A stretch of 5,504 nucleotides of DNA from an uncultured Clostridia bacterium (GTDB lineage Bacteria; Bacillota; Clostridia; Oscillospirales; UMGS1783): positions 1-5,504 of the forward strand of contig CALBKB010000025.1 in the NCBI GenBank assembly GCA_937892635.1, given 5' to 3'. The notes beneath the pieces were generated by a model. The model worked only from the letters and a program-made list of their open reading frames with translations. It searched no databases and had not been told where the DNA came from. Below are positions 1-4,540 of this stretch, piece after piece. How positions within the stretch are numbered: position 1 is the first letter of the stretch; each line of letters opens with the position of its first letter. The position numbers and the translations under genes were made by a program.

Positions 1-535
1 CACTCCAACGGCTGTCAGTTTGCTTGTAGCTGGGCACGGCCAGCGCCACAGCACCGTTTTGCGTTTGAGTCGCCAGATAGGTCGAGCTGACGTAGCCGAG
101 TTTGGTGCCGTGATAGAGAATACGGCTCCATCCGTTAGACGCCGAAAGCACGGCAACCGATTCCCCGTTATGGAGTGCGTCAATGCGTGCATAACCGGTA
201 CCCGCACCGTTGCGTACATTCAGTGTACCCCAGCTAAGCTTGACCGTAGCCGGCGTGGCGGCAACCGATGTAATATAGTCGGCGTGGCAGTAGCCGTATC
301 CGTCTTTGCCGTATCGCACCTGCCACCACGAGCCGTCGCGCGAGATCAGGGTCACATAACTGCCCTTGCTCAGCGAGGCAACTATGGCTGAAGATGTCGA
401 ACGGCCGGCTCGTACGTTGAGCCTTCCGTAGGATACCGAAACGGCTCCTACACTTGTGCTTCCCGCTGCCCGTGCCGCGATCGGCAGGTTTACTATCAGC
501 AGGAGCGCTAGTAAAATCGTTAGTATTTTCTTCAT
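1..535 (-). CDS. Secreted protein with two SH3b domains, probably a C39-like peptidase; 3' end beyond the window
   Basis: The reading frame starts with ATG at 533-535 and stays open for 178 codons to the window edge, so the C-terminus is missing. Residues 1-24 form a signal peptide: MKK, a Leu/Ile-rich core, then an A-R-A cleavage-like site. Two bacterial SH3 (SH3b) units follow at about 31-90 and 98-155; each has the typical 'LNVR' strand (39-42 and 105-108), a G-x-W near the middle and a closing 'GY..' strand with Y. The last visible residues, VPSYKQTDSRW (168-177), resemble the opening of the peptidase C39-like (C39_2) domain, which often follows SH3b domains in clostridial exported proteins; this part is inferred because the catalytic residues lie outside the window. 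A strong ribosome binding site, GGGAGGTG (550-543), lies 7 bases upstream of the ATG and fixes the start. SH3b domains usually bind peptidoglycan, so an extracellular cell-wall role is likely. The overlapping frame starting with GTG at 545 lacks these domains and is a shadow. Confidence 0.88.
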   Translation of the reverse strand, partial: MKKILTILLALLLIVNLPIAARAAGSTSVGAVSVSYGRLNVRAGRSTSSAIVASLSKGSYVTLISRDGSWWQVRYGKDGYGYCHADYITSVAATPATVKLSWGTLNVRNGAGTGYARIDALHNGESVAVLSASNGWSRILYHGTKLGYVSSTYLATQTQNGAVALAVPSYKQTDSRWS

Positions 536-554
536 GTTTTTTCACCTCCCGTGC

Positions 555-563
555 ATTATAGCA
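555..563 (-). promoter_or_regulatory. Extended -10 promoter of the SH3b gene
   Basis: On the minus strand this reads TGCTATAAT, a perfect extended -10 element (TGnTATAAT). No good -35 hexamer is seen 16-18 bases upstream, which fits an extended -10 promoter. Transcription would begin near 548, only about 13 bases before the ATG and inside or at the edge of the ribosome binding site (550-543). The leader would then be unusually short, or a different start site is used. Confidence 0.5.
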
Positions 564-618
564 TAAAAAGGGAGGGAAAAACCCTGAAAATTACACCCAT
601 TGCAAGCAGGCTTTTCCA

Positions 619-673
619 ACAAAAAAACAGGCACCGCTTTGCGGTGCCTGCCTGGTGGAGATAAGGGGATTCG
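619..673 (-). repeat. Direct repeat copy 2: tRNA-Ala 3' remnant plus terminator
   Basis: These 55 bases match 767-821 at an exact offset of 148 bases, differing only in the three loop bases 638-640. The copy holds the last 23 bases of the tRNA-Ala gene (651-673 on the minus strand, from within the T-loop through the encoded CCA) followed by the terminator. It has no 5' tRNA portion, so it is a remnant that cannot make a tRNA alone. Identity stops abruptly at 673/821 inside the T-loop and at 619/767 just past the T-tract, giving sharp borders. Confidence 0.85.
621..650 (-). terminator. Intrinsic terminator, downstream copy
   Basis: A perfect 10-bp stem (628-637 with 641-650) with a 3-base loop is followed on the minus strand by seven Ts (627-621). 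It is the second copy of the tRNA-Ala terminator at 769-798, carried along in the 55-bp direct repeat. The loop reads AAA on the minus strand here but TTT in the other copy. It separates the tRNA/repeat region from the SH3b gene. Confidence 0.8.
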
Positions 674-757
674 CCTTCGCTGCGGCTCAGGCCGGGGTCG
701 GCTCTGACAGTCCCCCGGACTGTCATTCACTACCGACCCTTCGAATCCCCTCTCTCC
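657..757. repeat. Palindromic stem-loop element bounded by tRNA T-arm/acceptor-like ends
   Basis: Outer arms 657-673 and 742-757 are inverted repeats: a 10-bp block holding GGGGATTCG and CGAATCCCC pairs, then one bulge, then GGAGA with TCTCC. Inside, GGGTCGG (695-701) pairs with CCGACCC (733-739), and GACAGTCC (706-713) with GGACTGTC (717-724) around a CCC loop. The whole 101 bases can form one long, nested hairpin. Each outer arm, read outward, resembles the T-arm and acceptor 3' strand of a tRNA: Ala-like on the left (minus strand) and Ser-like on the right (plus strand, ending TCTCTCCGC). No coding frame is credible. It is best described as a miniature palindromic repeat associated with a tRNA 3' end; mobility is inference. 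Confidence 0.65.
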
Positions 758-766
758 GCGGCATTC

Positions 767-821
767 ACAAAAAAACAGGCACCGCAAAGCGGTGCCTGCC
801 TGGTGGAGATAAGGGGATTCG
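767..821 (-). repeat. Direct repeat copy 1: 3' end of intact tRNA-Ala plus terminator
   Basis: This copy overlaps the real tRNA-Ala gene (its last 21 bases, 801-821) and includes the terminator (769-798). It is the partner of 619-673. Together the two copies flank about 93 bases of unrelated palindromic sequence (674-766), the arrangement expected from insertion at a tRNA 3' end with target duplication, or from a tandem duplication. Confidence 0.85.
769..798 (-). terminator. Intrinsic terminator of tRNA-Ala
   Basis: On the minus strand a perfect 10-bp stem (CAGGCACCGC, 798-789; partner 785-776) with a TTT loop is followed by seven Ts (775-769). It begins three bases after the CCA end of the tRNA. 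There is no T-tract on the plus-strand side, so it acts in one direction. Confidence 0.88.
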
Positions 822-876
822 AACCCCTGACCTTCGCGATGCGAACGCGACACTCTACCAACTGAGCCATATCCCC
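801..876 (-). tRNA. tRNA-Ala (anticodon CGC)
   Basis: A complete 76-base cloverleaf with encoded CCA. Acceptor GGGGATA (876-870) pairs with TATCTCC (811-805) and has the alanine identity pair G3:U70. The D-stem is GCTC/GAGT, with the loop containing GG. The anticodon stem TCGCG/CGCGA encloses loop TTCGCAT, giving anticodon CGC at 843-841, which reads GCG. The T-arm is AGGGG, TTCGAAT, CCCCT. Discriminator A73 is at 804 and CCA at 803-801. It has its own promoter and terminator and so forms a single-gene unit. A partial duplicate of its 3' end lies downstream (651-673). Confidence 0.97.
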
Positions 877-890
877 AATTCGTGTCTTCT

Positions 891-919
891 ATTATAAAAC
901 GAAAGGTGAGATTTGTAAA
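891..919 (-). promoter_or_regulatory. Sigma-A promoter of tRNA-Ala
   Basis: On the minus strand TTTACA (919-914) and TATAAT (896-891) are separated by exactly 17 bases. The predicted start, near 884, leaves a leader of about 8 bases before the tRNA 5' end, typical of a strong stable-RNA promoter. Confidence 0.85.
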
Positions 920-968
920 GTATTTTTTCGGAAATTACCAAATTCCTATCGCAAAATCCGACAGGATG

Positions 969-977
969 TGATATAAT
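969..977 (+). promoter_or_regulatory. Extended -10 promoter of the surface-protein gene
   Basis: TGATATAAT is a perfect extended -10 element; no convincing -35 is seen. The predicted start is near 984, giving a leader of about 27 bases. A 7-bp inverted repeat, TTCCTAT (944-950) and ATAGGAA (978-984), brackets the -10 and could be an operator, though this is weak evidence. Confidence 0.55.
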
Positions 978-1010
978 ATAGGAAATTATTTTTAATTGCG
1001 AGGATCTGTT

Positions 1011-2597
1011 ATGAATAAGAAAATCATCGCGCTTGTTTTGTCGCTGGTGCTGGCTGTGTCGATGCTGACAATCGGTGTTGCCGCCACCCCCGACGAGGAG
1101 GCGGTAACGCTGTTTGGCTACGGCATGGGGTCAACCTCCTTTATCGGCTTCTCAAAGCCCCAAGAGCTGACCGCCACAACCGCACAGTCGGATCAGCCCA
1201 CCGTGTGGGCGGGCACCTGTGTCGGTAACCTCTATTACGGTGTTGATGGCGACGGTAAACTCTTTAGTGCCGATCTCGATACCTTTACCCGCACCTATAT
1301 CGGCACGGTCATTGAGGATACCGCCAAAGGCTATGCCGCCGAGATGACCTACGATGCCGTCAGCGGGCGTCTGCTGCTGTTGATTCATGATAAACAGACC
1401 GACCTGCGCACCGGTACTCTCTATGCGGTGGATACCGGCACGGCGGCGCTGACTCAGCTATGCCGCATCGGCAACGACCTTGCCATTCAGGCACTTGCTG
1501 CCGATCCCGACGGCAAGCTCTACGGCATCGATCGCCAGGGTGATCTGTATTTGATCGATATGACGACGGGACTGCCCTCCAAGATCGGTTCGACCGGATA
1601 TGCGTTGAAACTGTTGCAGTCGATGACCTTTGACCGCAAAAGCGGCACGCTCTATTGGGCGCGCTTCTCGGCTGACGGCGGCGTTCTGTGCACCGTTAAT
1701 ACCGCTACCGCCGACGTGACCGATATCGGTGCCATCGGCGATAACCTGCAGGTAACCGGTTTATCCATCGCCCAAAACGATTTTCGTGTACGTATTGAAT
1801 ATGAAAACGGCGGCAGCGCCACCGATAACGGCACCGGCTATTACGCGGCGGGTGAGCACGTCAGTCTGACGGCTACTCCCGATAAGGGCTATGTCTTCGG
1901 CGGTTGGACCACATCGGCCGGCGTTCTTTCGGTGACTAAAGAGGAAACTTGCACCCTCGTGTTGCCCGATCCCGGTCAGGATGTCACGGTCAAAGCCTAT
2001 TTCGTCCCCGCTAAAAATGACTATACCGAGCGCACCGTGCGCGATAATAACGCCGGTATTGCCATCAAGGGTGAGCGTATTTATTATAACGCCACCGTTT
2101 CGGTACAAGCTCTGACCGAGGGCGATGCCTATCAGGCCCTTCAAGCCAAGACCAAGAATAAACCGATTCTGGACGCCTATGATCTGAAACTTAACGCGCA
2201 TGTGGCTCAGGGCGAAAAGCTGTCGTACAAGGGAAGTGTCACGGTCAGCGTCCGTGTCGATGCTGCCTATGAGGGTAAGCGCATGACCGTCTGGCAGGTC
2301 ATAGAGGATAAGGTCGTGACCACAACGGGCGTTGTCAAGGATGGTGTGCTCACCTATAAAACCGAATCGGTTGCGCCCATGGCCATCACCGCGGGTGGTG
2401 GAACGGTGCTGATCACCGCTCTGCTCATCGTGCTCTCGTTGGTGATCTTGGCTGTGTTGGTCGTTTGGGTGTTGCATCTGCGTCACATGAAACGCCTGCG
2501 TGCCCGTCAGGCCGCTCGCCAAGGAAAACCGTTGCCTAAGAAAAAATCTTTGCGTACCCGCATCGGAAACTGGTTGCGTGCTCGCCGCAAGAAATAA
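1011..2597 (+). CDS. Membrane-anchored surface protein with propeller-like repeats and an InlB-type repeat
   Basis: The protein has 528 residues. A signal peptide occupies residues 1-25 (MNKK, hydrophobic core, cleavage near VAA). Residues about 65-255 contain four to five units of the form 'G-x-LY..D....L...D..T......IG', as in beta-propeller proteins. Residues about 257-332 resemble a divergent InlB B-repeat (GYYAAGEHVSLTATP, GYVFGGWT, VKAYF). Residues about 345-460 look like the sandwich domain common in Firmicutes surface proteins ('YDLKLN...GSVTVSVRV..AYEGKRMTVWQV'). A transmembrane helix (465-490) is followed by a 38-residue cytoplasmic tail with 17 Lys/Arg and no acidic residue. There is no LPXTG sortase signal. 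The ATG at 1011 is preferred because AGGA (1001-1004) sits 6 bases upstream; an in-frame TTG at 996 would only add five residues ahead of the signal peptide. The likely role is binding or sensing at the cell surface; the ligand is unknown. Confidence 0.9.
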   Translation: MNKKIIALVLSLVLAVSMLTIGVAATPDEEAVTLFGYGMGSTSFIGFSKPQELTATTAQSDQPTVWAGTCVGNLYYGVDGDGKLFSADLDTFTRTYIGTVIEDTAKGYAAEMTYDAVSGRLLLLIHDKQTDLRTGTLYAVDTGTAALTQLCRIGNDLAIQALAADPDGKLYGIDRQGDLYLIDMTTGLPSKIGSTGYALKLLQSMTFDRKSGTLYWARFSADGGVLCTVNTATADVTDIGAIGDNLQVTGLSIAQNDFRVRIEYENGGSATDNGTGYYAAGEHVSLTATPDKGYVFGGWTTSAGVLSVTKEETCTLVLPDPGQDVTVKAYFVPAKNDYTERTVRDNNAGIAIKGERIYYNATVSVQALTEGDAYQALQAKTKNKPILDAYDLKLNAHVAQGEKLSYKGSVTVSVRVDAAYEGKRMTVWQVIEDKVVTTTGVVKDGVLTYKTESVAPMAITAGGGTVLITALLIVLSLVILAVLVVWVLHLRHMKRLRARQAARQGKPLPKKKSLRTRIGNWLRARRKK

Positions 2598-2599
2598 AG

Positions 2600-2631
2600 A
2601 AAAAATGTGCAGAATCTTCTGCACATTTTTT
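2600..2631. terminator. Bidirectional terminator between convergent genes
   Basis: TGTGCAGA (2606-2613) pairs with TCTGCACA (2618-2625), flanked by six As (2600-2605) and six Ts (2626-2631), so it works in both directions. It lies 2 bases after the stop codon of the surface-protein gene and overlaps the TAA stop (2632-2630) of the thioesterase gene, so one hairpin serves both. Confidence 0.92.
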
Positions 2632-3349
2632 ATTCCCATTTGCCGCATCCCTCGAAGGCGATGCGATCGGATTCCTTTACGGCGAAATGGAAGCGATCAT
2701 CCTGCTCCGTCAGTGTTAAGTCAATGGTTCGGTCGGGCAGGATCTCATGATGATAACAAACGTCCAGTTCGCTTAGGCGGCATTGCTCAAACCGTTCGGC
2801 GGGCAGGCTGTTCTCCAAAAAGCGAATGTAGGCGGCGTTGTTGATATGTCCGTTAAGGTCGACATCGGTGTACTGACAGCGATAGGATTGCGTGAGCGGC
2901 ACGCCGTCCAAGCTGCGCACCTTGGCGGGCGAGGGAAGTTTCGGAGTAAATGTCGCCGCAGGCGGTACGACGGGGGCTTTGTCGGGGGATACAATGGCGC
3001 GTTTATCCAAATCAATCACCGTCCACAGGGTGGTGGCGTGGCCGAGCATGCCCTGATGGTCGGCAAATTCAAAATAGCGGCGGTAGAGCCCCACCCGTCC
3101 GGCGCCCGGTGCGGTGGTCAGGGTCATCACGCTGTCCCAGTTTGGCCAGCGTTGCATGCGTACCGACACACGGGTGAGTACCCAGGCCGTGCCCTTTTCC
3201 ACTAACTGCGCGCGCCCGACTCCCAAACGCTCGGCGTGTTCGCCGGCAGCGTTTTGCATAAGCAAGAACAGAGCGTCGGCTCGCAATCGACCGTATCGGT
3301 CGCAGCGTTCGGAATCGATCCGAACGGATTGTTGTAAGATCATGTCCAT
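2630..3349 (-). CDS. Acyl-ACP thioesterase (FatA/FatB-like, double hotdog)
   Basis: The protein has 239 residues, a usual length for bacterial acyl-ACP thioesterases. These cytoplasmic enzymes hydrolyse acyl-ACP to free fatty acid and ACP. The N-terminal hotdog (about 4-130) includes 'DRYGRLRADALFLLMQNAAGEHAE' type helix sequence (from D17) and 'GTAWVLTR' (53-60). The C-terminal hotdog (about 150-236) has the signature D164-x-N166-x-H168-x-N-N, matching the D/N/H active-site motif of plant FatB/FatA enzymes, and 'Y-x-x-E' at 199-202, typical of the family. The start at 3349 is chosen because GAGGAG lies 7 bases upstream; a longer frame to 3412 would run through a terminator hairpin and adds nothing family-like. 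No promoter is visible directly upstream, so expression may come by read-through from the zinc-ribbon operon. Chain-length preference cannot be judged. Confidence 0.93.
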   Translation of the reverse strand: MDMILQQSVRIDSERCDRYGRLRADALFLLMQNAAGEHAERLGVGRAQLVEKGTAWVLTRVSVRMQRWPNWDSVMTLTTAPGAGRVGLYRRYFEFADHQGMLGHATTLWTVIDLDKRAIVSPDKAPVVPPAATFTPKLPSPAKVRSLDGVPLTQSYRCQYTDVDLNGHINNAAYIRFLENSLPAERFEQCRLSELDVCYHHEILPDRTIDLTLTEQDDRFHFAVKESDRIAFEGCGKWE

Positions 3350-3362
3350 GACGATTCTCCTC

Positions 3363-3402
3363 AAAAAAAACAGAAGGGAGGCAAAGACTAACTTTACCTC
3401 CC
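3363..3402 (-). terminator. Terminator or attenuator upstream of the thioesterase
   Basis: An 11-bp stem (3402-3392 with 3386-3376, loop 3391-3387) starts GGGAGG and ends CCTCCC. Its only non-Watson-Crick position is G-U in minus-strand RNA but would be A-C in plus-strand RNA, so it is built for minus-strand transcripts. After a 5-base gap come eight Ts (3370-3363), which run directly to the GAGGAG ribosome binding site of the thioesterase gene. It ends the zinc-ribbon transcript at least in part. The gap before the T-tract makes it less than ideal as a full terminator. Confidence 0.72.
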
Positions 3403-3424
3403 GTTGGAACACCGTTAAGTTAAA

Positions 3425-3706
3425 TTAAAGGCTCTGTTCTTTCTGTTTTGCAAAGCATTCGCTGCAATAAACGGGTCTGTCCTCTCTGGGCTGGAAAGGC
3501 ACTTTCGCCTCGGCGCCGCAAGCAGCGCAGGTGGCAGTGAAGTACTCTCTGTTAGCTTTGGAGGCGTTCTTGCGGGCGGCGCGGCAATCCTTGCAACGCT
3601 GAGGCTCATTCTGGAAGCCCTTCTCGGCATAGAACTCCTGCTCGCCGGCAGTGAACACGAACTCTTGGCCGCATTCTTTGCAAATGAGTGTCTTGTCTTC
3701 GTACAT
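3425..3706 (-). CDS. Small double zinc-ribbon protein (zf-trcl plus CxxC-x17-CxxC)
   Basis: The 93-residue protein carries two metal-binding modules. The first has C9-x2-C12 and C38-x2-C41 with 'F.AEKGF..EP.RC..CR' between and around them, matching the probable zinc-ribbon family zf-trcl. The second has C60-x2-C63, 17 residues, then C81-x2-C84, exactly the CxxC-x17-CxxC domain, with the typical 'CGAEAKVPFQP...PVYCSECF'. Both modules are common in Clostridia and related bacteria; no biochemical function is established that I know of. There is no signal peptide or membrane segment, so it is cytoplasmic. GAGGGG lies 7 bases before the ATG at 3706-3704. It sits 34 bases after the tRNA-like sequence and about 100 bases after the sigma factor gene, with no clear promoter between, so it is probably part of that transcript. 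The terminator-like hairpin at 3363-3402 follows it. Confidence 0.93.
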   Translation of the reverse strand: MYEDKTLICKECGQEFVFTAGEQEFYAEKGFQNEPQRCKDCRAARKNASKANREYFTATCAACGAEAKVPFQPREDRPVYCSECFAKQKEQSL

Positions 3707-3740
3707 TGGTTTTCCCCTCGCATGAAATGAAATAATTTTT

Positions 3741-3803
3741 TGCCCCCGGTCGGAATCGCACCGACGCCTTGTAAACACGTTCTTCTTATTAAACTACATG
3801 GGC
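3741..3803 (-). tRNA. Non-canonical tRNA-like sequence (loop would read UAC); tRNA function doubtful
   Basis: This 63-base sequence has tRNA ends but a shrunken centre. The acceptor GCCCATG (3803-3797) pairs with CGGGGGC (3748-3742) at 6 of 7 positions, one of them G-U; discriminator A is at 3741 and no CCA is encoded. T8-A9 and a D-stem GTTT/GAAC follow the glycine-tRNA-like pattern, but the D-loop AATAAGAA lacks the GG pair. The T-stem GTCGG/CCGAC (3765-3761 and 3753-3749) is perfect, yet the T-loop begins TGC rather than TTC. Only 13 bases lie between the D-stem and T-stem, against about 23 normally. They include a standard-looking loop TTTACAA (3775-3769) with only a stub of stem. It begins five bases after the sigma-factor stop codon. 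It is either a decayed tRNA gene or an RNA kept for a job other than decoding. Confidence 0.5.
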
Positions 3804-3808
3804 ATATA

Positions 3809-4342
3809 TCAAGCAACCGTTAGTTGCTTGGATAACTTGGTTTTAACACGGGACAACGCATTTCCCACCGACTTTTCGCTCTTCTCAATGCGTGCGGCAA
3901 TTTCCCGATAACTCAGCCCGTCCAAATGATAGGCCAATCCCCGCCGCTCTAACGGCGATAGGTGAGCTTGTAAAATGGCACGCAAATGCTCCACACTTTC
4001 CTTTCCCAGGGCATAATCTTCAGGGGCCGGAGCGGTGGAGACTAGGTCGGGCATGCTTTGCAGTTCTTCTATGGCAACAGAACATACAACTGAATTTTTT
4101 CGGATGGTACTGATCATGCGCCGCTTGATGCAGATTAAAGCAAACGCATCAAAGGGGACGCCGCGCGTCGCATCAAAGGCATGCGAACATTCATATAAGG
4201 CAATCAGCCCCTCCTGCACCAAATCATCTCGCTCGGCCGCGCCGCCGAAATGTTGGGCCAAGGCATGGATCTTAGGCAAAAGACAGGGAAGAACCGATAA
4301 AAAGTCGACCCCGGTTGTTTTTTTCAAAACGGTTTTTGCCAA
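3809..4342 (-). CDS. SigH-like sigma-70 family RNA polymerase sigma factor
   Basis: The protein has about 177 residues from a TTG start at 4342 (179 from the TTG at 4348). Sigma region 2 spans about 20-85: 'ERDDLVQEGLIALYECSHAFD' for core binding, then 'FDAFALICIKRRMISTIRKN' for -10 recognition. Sigma region 4 spans about 123-173: 'LSPLERRGLAYHLDGLSYREIA' and the helix-turn-helix 'SEKSVGNALSRVKTKL'. The spacing and the 'LDG.SY.EIA....KSV.NAL.RVK.KL' pattern match the SigH (Spo0H) group best. It is shorter than Bacillus SigH (about 218 residues), mainly at the N-terminus. No ATG or GTG lies in frame before region 2. The second TTG is preferred since GTGGTG (4355-4350) is 7 bases away from it but only 1 base from the first; this weak site and rare start suggest low translation despite a consensus promoter. 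The tRNA-like RNA and zinc-ribbon gene follow on the same strand. Confidence 0.9.
   Translation of the reverse strand: MAKTVLKKTTGVDFLSVLPCLLPKIHALAQHFGGAAERDDLVQEGLIALYECSHAFDATRGVPFDAFALICIKRRMISTIRKNSVVCSVAIEELQSMPDLVSTAPAPEDYALGKESVEHLRAILQAHLSPLERRGLAYHLDGLSYREIAARIEKSEKSVGNALSRVKTKLSKQLTVA
3810..3830 (-). other. Perfect 8-bp hairpin over the sigma-factor stop, next to the tRNA-like RNA
   Basis: CAAGCAAC (3830-3823) pairs with GTTGCTTG (3817-3810) around a 5-base loop on the minus strand. It covers the last codons and part of the TGA stop and ends six bases before the first base of the tRNA-like sequence. No T-tract follows, so it is not a standard terminator. It could protect the sigma-factor mRNA 3' end after processing at the tRNA-like 5' end; that role is inference. 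Confidence 0.5.
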
Positions 4343-4374
4343 GAACAAACACCACGCATTATAATGATAACTCT

Positions 4375-4403
4375 ATTATAAGCAAATTTTTTGTGAATGT
4401 CAA
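4375..4403 (-). promoter_or_regulatory. Perfect consensus sigma-A promoter of the sigma-factor operon
   Basis: On the minus strand TTGACA (4403-4398) and TATAAT (4380-4375) are both exact consensus with a 17-base spacer. The predicted start is near 4368, about 26 bases before the TTG start codon. A second TATAAT lies at 4363-4358 but has no matching -35 and would start transcription within the ribosome binding region. Confidence 0.88.
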
Positions 4404-4481
4404 GGAAAATTATCGCAGAAATCATCAAATTTTATAAAAAACTTACAAATTTTTGTCGATTTTTGACTTATAAACACGAGA

Positions 4482-4510
4482 TTGACAAGAATGGCAAAAC
4501 AAGATACAAT
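4482..4510 (+). promoter_or_regulatory. Sigma-A promoter of the phosphoglycerate mutase gene
   Basis: TTGACA (4482-4487) and TACAAT (4505-4510) are spaced by 17 bases. The start would be near 4517, giving a leader of about 24 bases with AAGGA (4528-4532). It is divergent from the sigma-factor promoter. The roughly 78 bases between the two -35 boxes (4404-4481) are AT-rich with A and T runs that could act as UP elements; nothing else is recognised there. Confidence 0.85.
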
Positions 4511-4540
4511 AATATAATTAAAATATGAAGGATGATGGAT

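Noticed and set aside
619..821. CRISPR array
   Set aside because: There are only two repeat copies of 55 bp, they are tRNA and terminator sequence, and the single interval is palindromic; no cas gene is present.
542..853. Minus-strand open frame across the repeat element and tRNA
   Set aside because: It runs through both terminators and most of the tRNA gene; there is no real start signal and the composition is that of structured RNA.
655..897. Plus-strand open frame of 80 codons containing GIRTPDLRDANATLYQLSHIP
   Set aside because: It is the antisense of the tRNA-Ala gene and repeat element. This peptide string is a familiar spurious translation of tRNA regions and has no ribosome binding site or family support.
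944..984. Inverted repeat TTCCTAT/ATAGGAA around the surface-gene promoter as a definite operator
   Set aside because: Seven-base arms in AT-rich DNA, 27 bases apart, are not enough to claim a regulator site; noted only in the promoter entry.
1761..2648. Long 295-codon minus-strand frame opposite the surface-protein gene
   Set aside because: The plus-strand frame has a signal peptide, domain repeats, membrane helix, promoter, ribosome binding site and terminator; the minus frame has none of these and is a shadow of its codon pattern.
3415..3816. Minus-strand 133-codon frame covering the zinc-ribbon gene and the tRNA-like region
   Set aside because: It is out of frame with the cysteine-rich protein, crosses the tRNA-like sequence and encodes low-complexity sequence with no domain.
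4358..4363. Second TATAAT as another promoter for the sigma factor
   Set aside because: The matching -35 would be TTTGCT and transcription would start within the translation initiation region, so the upstream perfect promoter is the better explanation.
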